Origin: Microbacteriaceae bacterium VKM Ac-2855
Lineage (GTDB): Bacteria; Actinomycetota; Actinomycetes; Actinomycetales; Microbacteriaceae
Assembly: GCA_013204985.1 (NCBI GenBank)
Contig: JABMLG010000003.1
Location: 310,001-374,000, forward strand
Reading direction: 5' to 3'
Length of the DNA stretch: 64,000 bases
The notes under the pieces are model-generated. The model saw nothing but the letters and a program-made list of their open reading frames with translations, did not search any database and had not been told where the DNA came from. Position 1 is the stretch's first letter, and every line of letters starts with the position of its first letter. Positions 7,831 through 15,736 of the stretch are shown here, piece after piece. The translations under genes and the position numbers were made by a program.

Positions 7831-9633
7831 CTACTTCTTCTCGGGCAGCCGGATCGCGTCCGTGTTCACATCGGGGCCGACCGGAACCCCGGCCATGTCG
7901 GCGGCGCGCTTGGCGATCAGGGCCGGGTCGGATGCGCGCAGCTCGGCGGCCGCCTCGTCCGCGTCGTCCTGCGCCTCCTGCATGGCCGACTTCGCGCGCA
8001 GCGGCGGCGTCTTGAGGAACCACGACAGGACGAAGGCCAACAGCACCACGGCCAGTGCAACGTAGAAGACGGTCACCGTGGCGTCGTTGAAGCCAGTCAG
8101 GAACGGCGCGGAGAGCGCCTTGTCCGCCGTGTTCAAGAACGAGGTGTCGCCATTCAGGGCGTCGCCGATCGCGGCGGTGTCCTGCGACTGCAGCAGCTTC
8201 AGGATGCCGGCGTTGCCCGGGTCGGCGAGCACGGTCGGGTCCGCGAGAGCCTTCTGCATGGCGGCCAGGATCGTCGAGTCCTTGAAAGCGGCGCCGATCG
8301 TGTCGGGGATGCGCGTGAACAGCACGGAGAAGATCACCGCGGTACCCAACGTGCCGCCGATCTGGCGGAAGAAGGTCGAGGCCGATGTCGCGACGCCCAT
8401 GTTGGCCACGTCGACCGAGTTCTGCGAGGCCAGAGTCAGCGTCTGCATCATCTGGCCCAGGCCCAGGCCGAGCAGCAGCATTCCACCCATCATGAAGACG
8501 ACGGGCTTGTCGATGGACGCGAAGCTGAAGTAGAAGAACGCCGCCGACATCAGGAACGTGCCGATGATCGGGAACATCCGGTACTTGCCGGTGCGCGAGA
8601 TGATCTGGCCCGAGACGATGGACGAGATCATCAGACCAAGGATCATCGGCAGCATCAGGAAGCCGGATTCGGTCGGAGTCGCACCGTTGACCAGCTGCAG
8701 GTACAGCGGGATCGCCATCATGCCGCCGAACATGCCGAAGCCGACCAGCACGCCGAGGATCGTCGCCATCGAGAAGGTGGGCGAACGGAACAGCTTCAGC
8801 GGGATGAGCGCGTCGTCGCCCATCAGACGCTCGGCGAGGATGAATCCGACGATCCCCAGGCCGCCCACGATGTAGCAGGCCCACGCACCGAGCGAGTCCC
8901 AGCCCCAGGTGCGGCCCTGCTCGGCGACCAGCAGCAGCGGTCCGGCGGCGACGATCACGAGGGTCGCGCCCCACCAGTCGATGCGGACGCTGCGCTGGAT
9001 CGGCGACTTCGGCAGGTGCAGGAAGCGCCACACGATGAATAGCGCGACGGCGCCGATGGGCAGGTTGATCAGGAACACCCAGCGCCAGCCGGTGATGAAG
9101 AGGATCTCCGGCGTTCCGGCGAGAAGACCGCCGATGAGAGGCCCGACGACGCTCGAGATGCCGAAGACCGCGAGGAAGTAGCCCTGGTACTTCGCCCGCT
9201 CGCGCGGCGGCAGGATGTCGCCCATCACCGTCAGCGCGAGCGACATCAGTCCGCCGGCGCCCAGTCCCTGCACCGCGCGGTAGCCGGCGAGCCCGAGCAT
9301 AGAGGTCGCCGTGCCGGCCAGGAGCGAGCCGAGCAGGAACAGCACGATCGCGATCAGGTAGAGCGGGCGGCGGCCGAAGATATCGGAGAGCTTCCCGTAG
9401 ATCGGGGTCGCGATCGTCGAGACGATCAGGTAGGCGGTCGTGACCCACGCCTGCTCGGAGAGCCCGTGCAGATCGTCGGCGATCGTGCGCATCGACGTGC
9501 CGACGATCGTCTGGTCGAGGGACGACAGGAACATCCCGGCCATCAGACCGAAGATGACGAACAGGATCTGGCGGTGCGTCATAACGGCGCCCGGAGTGGG
9601 AGCGCCGGGACTGGTGGGAGCGGCGTTGGCCAT
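7831..9633 (-). CDS. MFS transporter, DHA2 (EmrB/QacA) family
   Basis: Proton-driven multidrug exporter of the 14-helix DHA2 family, about 600 aa. Motif A is seen as GKLSDIFGRRPLY, with FLSSLDQTIVGTSMRTIADDL in helix 1 and the motif C-like region GLGAGGLMSLALTVMGD. A large extracytoplasmic segment lies near residues 415-490, before the last helix. ATG 9633 is chosen because AAGAGGGG lies just ahead of it; a TTG at 9648 would start inside that ribosome site. It is a single gene with no adjacent regulator, and the substrate is unknown. Confidence 0.9.
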   Translation of the reverse strand: MANAAPTSPGAPTPGAVMTHRQILFVIFGLMAGMFLSSLDQTIVGTSMRTIADDLHGLSEQAWVTTAYLIVSTIATPIYGKLSDIFGRRPLYLIAIVLFLLGSLLAGTATSMLGLAGYRAVQGLGAGGLMSLALTVMGDILPPRERAKYQGYFLAVFGISSVVGPLIGGLLAGTPEILFITGWRWVFLINLPIGAVALFIVWRFLHLPKSPIQRSVRIDWWGATLVIVAAGPLLLVAEQGRTWGWDSLGAWACYIVGGLGIVGFILAERLMGDDALIPLKLFRSPTFSMATILGVLVGFGMFGGMMAIPLYLQLVNGATPTESGFLMLPMILGLMISSIVSGQIISRTGKYRMFPIIGTFLMSAAFFYFSFASIDKPVVFMMGGMLLLGLGLGQMMQTLTLASQNSVDVANMGVATSASTFFRQIGGTLGTAVIFSVLFTRIPDTIGAAFKDSTILAAMQKALADPTVLADPGNAGILKLLQSQDTAAIGDALNGDTSFLNTADKALSAPFLTGFNDATVTVFYVALAVVLLAFVLSWFLKTPPLRAKSAMQEAQDDADEAAAELRASDPALIAKRAADMAGVPVGPDVNTDAIRLPEKK

Positions 9634-9785
9634 GGGACCCCTCTTCAAGGCGATGCCGCCCGCCGGAGTCGGCGAGCATGGGTGCAGAATCTTGCGGACT
9701 GCGCAAATTTACACCCCCGGCAACGCCCGGTGCACCGGTTTCGGCGCGTCTGAACGGGATCTCAGACGCGGTTCGCCTCGGCGGT

Positions 9786-11351
9786 TCAGCCGGAGATCAG
9801 TGGAGTCGTCGGGGCGTCCCAGCCGGCTTCGCTGAGAGCGGCGCGCGCCTCGGCTCGAGCCGAGTACGGGGTGCGCTCTCCGAGGATGTCGCGGTAGTTC
9901 TGATGCCCTGGTCCTGCCCAGAGGATCGCATCCCCCTCGCCCGCGAGCGTGACGGCGAAACGGATGGCCTGTTTCGGGTCGCCCACCTCGTGGATCTCGG
10001 CGTCGGGGCGAGCCTCGCGTGCCGAGTCGACGAGTACACGACGGATCGCGTCCGGGTCCTCGAAGCGGGGGTGGTGGTCGGTGACCACGAGGACGTCGCT
10101 GCCGAGGACCGCGGCGGCGGCCATCGCGGGCCGCTTCAGCGCATCCCGATCGCCGTCGGCGCCGAACAGCATGATCACGCGTCCCGTCGTGACGCGGCGC
10201 ACGGCTGCGAGCGTGTTCTCGAAGGCGTCCGGGCTGTGCCCGAAGTCGACGTACACCGTCGGCCCCGTCTCGCCCGAGACGCGTTCGGTGCGGCCGGGAA
10301 GGCGCACGTCGAGGCCGCCGTCGCGGTGCAGAGCGGCGCGGATCTCGTCCAGTGCCCAGCCCGCTTCCGCCAGCATGGCGATCGCCAGCCCCGCGTCCGC
10401 CGCCATGTGCCGACCGATCACGGGGACGAAGCTCGTGATCGCACGGCCGTCGCGCCGGCTGACCGTGAAGTGCACCCCCGTCGGAACCTCGTCGTCCGTG
10501 GTGACGGTCCAATCGGCGCCGGAGGCCGCCGTGGACGAAATGGTCGTCACCGGCACTCCGGCAAGGCCCGCCAGACGAATCCCCGCGGGGGAGTCCAGCG
10601 AGATGACCGCTCGACGCGCACGGTCGGGCTGGAACAGCACGGCCTTCGCCTCGAAGTACGTGTCCATGTCGCCGTAGTCGTCGAGATGGTCGTGGGTGAG
10701 GTTCGTGAAGCCGACCACGTCGAACACCACACCGTCGACGCGGTGTCGCGACAGCGCTTGTGCACTGACCTCGATCGCCGCGGCAGTCACGCCCCGCTCG
10801 TTCATCGTCGCGAGCATCGCGTGCAGTTCTGTCGCCTCCGGCGTGGTCAAGCCGCTGACGACCGAGTCCCCGCCGATGTGCCGCTCCGCCGTCGAGCTCA
10901 ACCCGGCGCGGACGCCGAGTTGGCGCAGGATCGCCTCGGTCATGTGCACCGTCGACGTCTTGCCGTTCGTGCCCGTCACGCCGAACAGCGTCGGGCGGTT
11001 CGTGGCCGTGCCGTAGACGAAGGCCGAGACTCCGCCCAGCTCTGCTCGCGGATTGTCGGTGACCACCACGGGGATCCCGGCGTCGGAGGCGATCTCGGCG
11101 CCGCGCGCATCCGTCAGGATCGCGACCGCGCCCTTCTCCTCCGCCTCGGCGGCGAGCTCCGCACCGTGGCGGCGCGCACCGTTGATACCGACGAACAGAT
11201 CGCCGGGCCGGACGTCGTTGGAGTCCAGGGTGACTCCGCCGAGGTCGGTGTTCTCGTGCTCGGCCTCGTCGGACTCGCTCAGTTCGAATCCGAACTTCTC
11301 CGTCAACTCGGTCAGCGGGGTGGTCGATCCAGGGGTGGGTCGCAGCATCAT
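9786..11351 (-). CDS. Mur ligase, MurE-family (UDP-MurNAc-tripeptide synthetase-like)
   Basis: 521-aa Mur ligase, which would add an amino acid to UDP-MurNAc-dipeptide using ATP. The N-terminal domain has the TLDSNDVRPGDLFVGINGARRHG signature, the P-loop is GTNGKTS at 127-133, and NLTHDHLDDYGDM is in the central domain. The C-terminal amino-acid-selecting motif, DNPR in DAP-type MurE, reads HHPR here (426-429), and the usual GKGHE is GPGHQ. It lies alone, outside any cell-wall gene cluster. It may be a second MurE or a ligase with altered specificity. ATG 11351 follows GAAAGGA at good spacing. From 11352 to 11573 I see only an upstream region. Confidence 0.85.
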   Translation of the reverse strand: MMLRPTPGSTTPLTELTEKFGFELSESDEAEHENTDLGGVTLDSNDVRPGDLFVGINGARRHGAELAAEAEEKGAVAILTDARGAEIASDAGIPVVVTDNPRAELGGVSAFVYGTATNRPTLFGVTGTNGKTSTVHMTEAILRQLGVRAGLSSTAERHIGGDSVVSGLTTPEATELHAMLATMNERGVTAAAIEVSAQALSRHRVDGVVFDVVGFTNLTHDHLDDYGDMDTYFEAKAVLFQPDRARRAVISLDSPAGIRLAGLAGVPVTTISSTAASGADWTVTTDDEVPTGVHFTVSRRDGRAITSFVPVIGRHMAADAGLAIAMLAEAGWALDEIRAALHRDGGLDVRLPGRTERVSGETGPTVYVDFGHSPDAFENTLAAVRRVTTGRVIMLFGADGDRDALKRPAMAAAAVLGSDVLVVTDHHPRFEDPDAIRRVLVDSAREARPDAEIHEVGDPKQAIRFAVTLAGEGDAILWAGPGHQNYRDILGERTPYSARAEARAALSEAGWDAPTTPLISG

Positions 11352-11573
11352 TCGGGTCCTTTCGTCGCCGACGGGGCGGCAGGGGGAGCCGTTCCTCGTC
11401 GGCTTCGCCTTCGAAGAGCGTTCGGGCAGGCCGGGGGATTTCCTGCCGAACGGGCATTCCGGCGAACCGGGTGCGTCCCCTCACCGTACGAGTACGACAT
11501 TCGAGGAGTATTTATGAACATTGGAGGTTCATATGAGCGCAGCGCAAGCCCGTGCGCGCTCCCGGCGTCTCGC

Positions 11574-11579
11574 GATAAT
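11574..11579 (+). promoter_or_regulatory. -10 box GATAAT for a leaderless transcript
   Basis: GATAAT ends 6 nt before ATG 11586, and no Shine-Dalgarno is present. The transcript probably starts at or next to the start codon. No convincing -35 box is visible. Confidence 0.5.
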
Positions 11580-11585
11580 GAGACG

Positions 11586-12371
11586 ATGCTCACCGATCCG
11601 CAACCCCTCGGGTCCGAGACGATGCCCGAGCCGGGACGGCGCCGGGCGGTCCTCGCGCGCCTGCCGCGCATCCGCCGCCACGACGGCTCGCAGATCAGAG
11701 TGCTCGTCGTCGATGACGAGCCCGCGCTGACCAATCTGGTCAGCCTCGCGCTCGCTTACGAGGACTGGATCGTCGTGGTGGCTGCCGACGGCAAGGAGGC
11801 CGTGCGCGCTTTCGCCGAGTCCACGCCCGACCTGGTCGTGCTCGACATCATGCTGCCCGACACCGACGGACTCACCATCCTGCGTGAATTCCGACGGTTG
11901 AACGACACCACTCCGGTGCTCTTCCTCACGGCGCGAGACTCGGTCGATGACCGCATCGTCGGTCTCACCGCGGGCGGCGACGACTACATGACCAAGCCGT
12001 TCAACCTCGAAGAGCTCGTGGCCCGGTTGCGAGGTCTGCTCCGTCGCTCCGCCCACGCTGTGGCCAGCGAATCGGAGATCGTCGTCGGCGATCTCAGCCT
12101 CGACGAGGACAGTTACGAGGTGCGTCGCGGCGGTGATCGGATCAACCTCACCACGACCGAGTTCGAGCTGCTGCGGTTCCTCATGCGCAACGCGCGTCGC
12201 GTCGTCAGCCGGGCGCAGATCCTCGATCGGGTGTGGAACTACGACTTCGGCGGCCGACCCGGCATCGTGGAGATCTACGTCTCCTATCTGCGCAAGAAGA
12301 TCGACCTCGGGCGCGAGCCGATGATCCACACCGTGCGCGGCGTCGGCTACGTGCTGCGGCCTGCCGAATGA
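11586..12371 (+). CDS. OmpR-family response regulator
   Basis: Response regulator of 261 aa with a non-conserved 36-residue basic N-terminal extension. The receiver domain has D43-D44 in VVDDEP, phospho-acceptor D87 in VVLDIMLPDTDG, and Lys in MTKPF. The winged helix ends with TVRGVGYVLRP and contains VWNYDFGGRPGIVEIYVSYLRKKID, as in the MprA/TrcR-like group. It overlaps the kinase gene by 4 nt (ATGA), so translation is coupled. An upstream in-frame ATG at 11514 exists. I prefer 11586 because a -10 box sits 6 nt ahead. Confidence 0.9.
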   Translation: MLTDPQPLGSETMPEPGRRRAVLARLPRIRRHDGSQIRVLVVDDEPALTNLVSLALAYEDWIVVVAADGKEAVRAFAESTPDLVVLDIMLPDTDGLTILREFRRLNDTTPVLFLTARDSVDDRIVGLTAGGDDYMTKPFNLEELVARLRGLLRRSAHAVASESEIVVGDLSLDEDSYEVRRGGDRINLTTTEFELLRFLMRNARRVVSRAQILDRVWNYDFGGRPGIVEIYVSYLRKKIDLGREPMIHTVRGVGYVLRPAE

Positions 12372-13957
12372 AGCGCACCTCGTGGACGCTCCGCCGACGC
12401 CTGGTCACGGGCGTCGCCGTCATCGTGGGCGTCGCGGTCGTCGTCGTCGGCCTGCTGAGCGTCGTGACTCTGCATCGCACCCTCACCGCGATGGTCGACA
12501 CACGCATCCAGGCTTCGATGTCGGCTCTCGGAAGTTCACTCGCCAAGTACTCGACGGATCCTGATCGCTTCGAGGCGCTCGGGAACCCGATCTCCGGGCA
12601 GAACGGCGGCCAGAACGCCGGGCCGAACCTGCCCGGCGCCCGCTTCGAGTTGCGCGACCGTGCTGCGGACGGCTTCACCAAGCCGTTCACCGAGTTCTTC
12701 GGACAGGCGCCCGGCACCATCATCGCCCTCGTCACCGACGGTGCGATCGTCGACTCCTCCTACTTCGACTCCGATCAGGCGGTCCCCCTCGATGCTGCGG
12801 CCGGTGCCGCCGTCGTCGCCGTAGCCGGGGGTGACATCGACAACGAGTCGATCGCCGTGCCCGGCTTGGGCTCCTACCGGGTGATGACCGTGACGACGGC
12901 GGGGGGAGACACCCTCGTCGCCGGTATCCCGCTCGCTGCCACGGAGGCTGCCGTCACCTCGACCGGTTGGGCCGTCGCCGGCATCGCCCTGCTCGTGATC
13001 GCTCTGACCGTCCTCGGCGCCATGCTCGTGATCCGTTTCGCGCTGAGGCCGCTCGGGACGGTCGTCGCGACGGCGCAGGAGGTGACCACGCTCCGGCTCG
13101 ATCGTGGTGACGCCGCCATCACCACGCGGGTCCCCGAGGAGTACACCGATCCTCACACCGAGGTCGGGCAGGTCGGCGGCGCGCTGAACAGGTTGCTCAG
13201 TCACGTCGACGATGCTCTGGCCGTACGCCAGGCGGCCGACGAGCGGATGCGCCGCTTCGTCACCGATGCCAGCCACGAACTGCGCACGCCGCTCGCCGCG
13301 ATCCAGGGTTACGCCGAACTGACCCGACAGGGCAACGCGGACCTCCCGTACTTGATCGAGCACGCCCTCGCCCGCATCGAGTCGGAGTCGACTCGGATGA
13401 GTTCTCTCGTCGGCGAACTGCTGCTGCTCGCACGCCTGGACGAGGGCCACGGTCTGCACCTCGAGGAGGTCGATCTGTCGCTCATCCTCGTCGATGCCGT
13501 GAGCGACGCCCTCGCCGCCGATCCCGAGCGGATCTGGGTGATCGACATCCCCGAAACGAGCGTCCTCGTCAACGGCGACAGCGAGCGACTCCACCAGGTG
13601 GTCGCGAATGTCTTGAGCAACGCCAGCCTGCACACTCCACCGGACACACGGATCACCACCGCACTCGCCGTCGAAGACGGCCTCGCCGTACTCACGGTCA
13701 CCGACGACGGGCCGGGTATAGACCCGAACGTGCTCCCCGTACTGTTCGAGCGTTTCGCCCGGGGCGACGATTCACGCTCGCGACGTTCCGGCAGCACCGG
13801 GCTGGGTCTCGCGATCGCGCACTCGATCATGGAGGGCCACGGTGGAAGCATCTCCGTCTGCTCTACGGCCGACGGCGCCCGTTTCCGGATCGCCCTGCCC
13901 GGGCGGCTCGACGACACCCCGGTCGCCATCGCCGAGACCTTCGCTCAGAACGTCTGA
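12368..13957 (+). CDS. Sensor histidine kinase
   Basis: 529-aa membrane kinase partnered with the preceding regulator. TM1 is about 13-37, an extracytoplasmic sensor domain of about 160 residues follows, TM2 is about 199-222, then HAMP. The H-box SHELRTPLAAIQGYAELT has phospho-acceptor H303. The N-box (NVLSNASLHT), G1 (DDGPGID), F (FERFARGD) and G2 (TGLGLAI) boxes are all present, so it looks functional. It resembles the TrcS/MprB-type actinobacterial kinases. The VanY-like carboxypeptidase gene lies 71 bp downstream and could be a target; that is only an inference from position. Confidence 0.93.
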   Translation: MKRTSWTLRRRLVTGVAVIVGVAVVVVGLLSVVTLHRTLTAMVDTRIQASMSALGSSLAKYSTDPDRFEALGNPISGQNGGQNAGPNLPGARFELRDRAADGFTKPFTEFFGQAPGTIIALVTDGAIVDSSYFDSDQAVPLDAAAGAAVVAVAGGDIDNESIAVPGLGSYRVMTVTTAGGDTLVAGIPLAATEAAVTSTGWAVAGIALLVIALTVLGAMLVIRFALRPLGTVVATAQEVTTLRLDRGDAAITTRVPEEYTDPHTEVGQVGGALNRLLSHVDDALAVRQAADERMRRFVTDASHELRTPLAAIQGYAELTRQGNADLPYLIEHALARIESESTRMSSLVGELLLLARLDEGHGLHLEEVDLSLILVDAVSDALAADPERIWVIDIPETSVLVNGDSERLHQVVANVLSNASLHTPPDTRITTALAVEDGLAVLTVTDDGPGIDPNVLPVLFERFARGDDSRSRRSGSTGLGLAIAHSIMEGHGGSISVCSTADGARFRIALPGRLDDTPVAIAETFAQNV

Positions 13958-14015
13958 CGCTCGGGCGGTGCCGTGCGAGCATGTCGCGTTGCGCTCGGAG
14001 CTGCGGTCGCCCGCG

Positions 14016-14021
14016 TAGCCT
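14016..14021 (+). promoter_or_regulatory. -10 box TAGCCT, leaderless spacing
   Basis: TAGCCT (fits TAnnnT) ends 7 nt before GTG 14029. The same spacing is seen at five other starts in this window, which supports the GTG start and a leaderless mRNA. Confidence 0.55.
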
Positions 14022-14028
14022 GGAATGT

Positions 14029-14904
14029 GTGAGTGAGCCAACGCCCTCGTCGCCGCGTCCTTCGCGCGCCGTCGTCATCCGTCGCCGTCGGGTCGTCGCC
14101 GCCGGTGCTGCGGTGCTGCTCGGTGGCGCTGCCGTCGCTGTCGGTGCGTCTCTCGGCGGGCAGACGCCGTCGGCGCCCGTCGCCGATACGACGACAACGC
14201 CGACACCATCACCCACACCGACTCCCACCGAGGAGCGCCCCGTACCCGAAGCCACCGGGACCCCCGAGCCCGTCAGCGGTATCGATCTCAGCGCCTTCTC
14301 GATCGACGACGCGACCAGCCCGTGGGTGGTGGTGAACAAACTCCGAGCCCTGAATCCTCAGGACTACGCGCCGGCAGACCTCACCTATCCGGACGTCAGC
14401 TACGTGAACGAGCAGCCCATGCGCGCGGCGACAGCCGACGCCCTCGTGCAACTCGTCGCCGCCGCCGACGCGGAGGCCGGACTCACCCTGCGGGTGCAGA
14501 GCGCCTACCGCTCGTACGACACGCAGGTGAGTGTGTACGCCGGCTGGGTCTCGTCCCGCGGGCAGGCCGGTGCGGATGCGACCAGCGCTCGCCCGGGGCA
14601 CAGCGAGCACCAGACCGGCTGGGCGGTCGACGTGACCGGTGCCTCCGGTGCCTGCGCGTTGGAGGTCTGTTGGGGTGACACCGCGGAGGGGGAGTGGGTT
14701 CTCGCGAACAGCTACCGCTTCGGCCTCATCGTCCGCTATCGAGCGGATCAGACGCCGGTGACCGGATACGAGTCGGAGCCGTATCACCTGCGATTCGTCG
14801 GCGTCGAACTGGCGACACATATGCACGATCAGGGCATCGAGACCCTGGAAGCCGTCTTCGGGCTCCCCGCCGCACCGGACTACGCGCCCGGCACTACCGA
14901 CTGA
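14029..14904 (+). CDS. VanY-type D,D-carboxypeptidase (M15 family)
   Basis: Secreted or membrane-anchored zinc peptidase of 291 aa that trims D-Ala from peptidoglycan stem peptides. A basic start (RRRR) and one hydrophobic helix (about 22-45) are followed by a Thr/Pro-rich wall-spanning linker. The M15B catalytic domain (about 95-285) shows SAYRSYDTQ, the zinc motif PGHSEHQTGWAVDV (His and Asp), and EPYHLRFVG (Glu, His). It lies directly after a two-component system. GTG 14029 is preferred over ATG 13981 because of the -10 box ahead. Confidence 0.9.
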   Translation: MSEPTPSSPRPSRAVVIRRRRVVAAGAAVLLGGAAVAVGASLGGQTPSAPVADTTTTPTPSPTPTPTEERPVPEATGTPEPVSGIDLSAFSIDDATSPWVVVNKLRALNPQDYAPADLTYPDVSYVNEQPMRAATADALVQLVAAADAEAGLTLRVQSAYRSYDTQVSVYAGWVSSRGQAGADATSARPGHSEHQTGWAVDVTGASGACALEVCWGDTAEGEWVLANSYRFGLIVRYRADQTPVTGYESEPYHLRFVGVELATHMHDQGIETLEAVFGLPAAPDYAPGTTD

Positions 14905-15017
14905 GCGCACGACCGGTCGCCTCGGCGTCGGACCGATGGGTGTCGAGCAGATGTGTCAACGTCGGGGTGTCGAAGGGTCGATGTGAGGGCAGTTTCGCCG
15001 TACATGGACGGCTTCGA

Positions 15018-15245
15018 TGGTTGGTCTCGTCGAGGGATGAGTCGGTCGAGGGACGCGTGTCGGCGTTGCCGGTTGTAGCGGGTCTCGATCAGGGCGCCGA
15101 CGTCGTGTTCGGCTGTCGCCCGTGTTGGCCAGACGCGGCGGGTGTAGAACTCGGTCTTCAGGGTTGCGAAGAACGACTCGGCCATCGCGTTGTCTCGGCA
15201 GACGTCGGTGTGCCCCTCCGGCCGTTTCGGGCCGTGGGTGCGGCC
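15018..15245 (-). pseudogene. IS3-family transposase OrfB, C-terminal remnant
   Basis: One reverse frame carries GHTDVCRDNAMAESFFATLK followed by TEFYTRRVWPTRATAEHDVG and YNRQRRHASL. This is the end of the DDE integrase domain of IS3-group transposases, including the last Glu region. The frame then diverges and reads on to 14880, inside the tail of the carboxypeptidase gene. No OrfA, N-terminal catalytic Asp residues or terminal repeats are visible, so it is a dead fragment bordering the toxin island. Confidence 0.75.
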
Positions 15246-15667
15246 GAAGATCTCGATCTGTTCCGACGACCGGTTGAGTCCGCCCTGAAAGTGCTCTTCT
15301 CCGCTTGCATCAGCTCGAACGCTTCCCGTTCGTATTGGGTGAAGACGAGCGACGCTTCTGCCAGGAACGCCCGGTCCAGTTTCAGCCCTGGTTCTCTTTC
15401 CGCCGCCGGGCGAGTTCTGCCAAAGGACTGAACTCCCGACGCTGTCGACGTGTAAGCGACATCCTTCCTCACACGTGGTTCACCGAATCGGGGCCGGCCG
15501 GGCAAGGCCTCACCTTCAGCCGCGGATAGCAGGTTCACCCGCGACGCGGGATCGGTGTTGGGAGGAACCGAGCCGTAGGTCTCGCGACGGTTAAACGTCG
15601 CTTCAGGCACCATACCTGTATTACACTCGGCACGAATGAGTTCGAGATAGCGACGGGGGGAGCGTGA
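15246..15667. other. Decayed DNA between IS fragment and toxin gene
   Basis: No intact gene. A reverse-strand stretch at about 15280-15385 reads LKLDRAFLAEASLVFTQYER and onward. It looks like a real coding remnant but I cannot place it. The rest is the upstream region of the toxin operon; I see no clear promoter. Confidence 0.4.
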
Positions 15668-15736
15668 ATGGCGAGCGCGGTGATCCACACGGCTGAAGAC
15701 GCGTTAGACGCTCGGGTCGTTGAGGTGCCCCAGTGA
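15668..15736 (+). CDS. 22-codon upstream ORF coupled to the LXG toxin
   Basis: ATG 15668 follows GGGGGGAGCG and encodes 22 residues (starting MASAVIHTAEDALDAR). It ends in a TGA that overlaps the toxin's GTG start (GTGA). LXG toxins usually have small helical partner proteins encoded just upstream. This may be the truncated tail of one, or only a leader that couples translation. Too short to be sure it is expressed. Confidence 0.35.
   Translation: MASAVIHTAEDALDARVVEVPQ

Noticed and set aside
9678-11585. Long upstream extension of the response regulator frame
   Set aside because: Antisense to the Mur ligase gene; the regulator has a leaderless-type start at 11586.
14880-15185. 101-codon minus-strand frame as an intact transposase
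   Set aside because: Only about 56 residues match IS3 OrfB; the frame then reads into the carboxypeptidase gene. Treated as a fragment.
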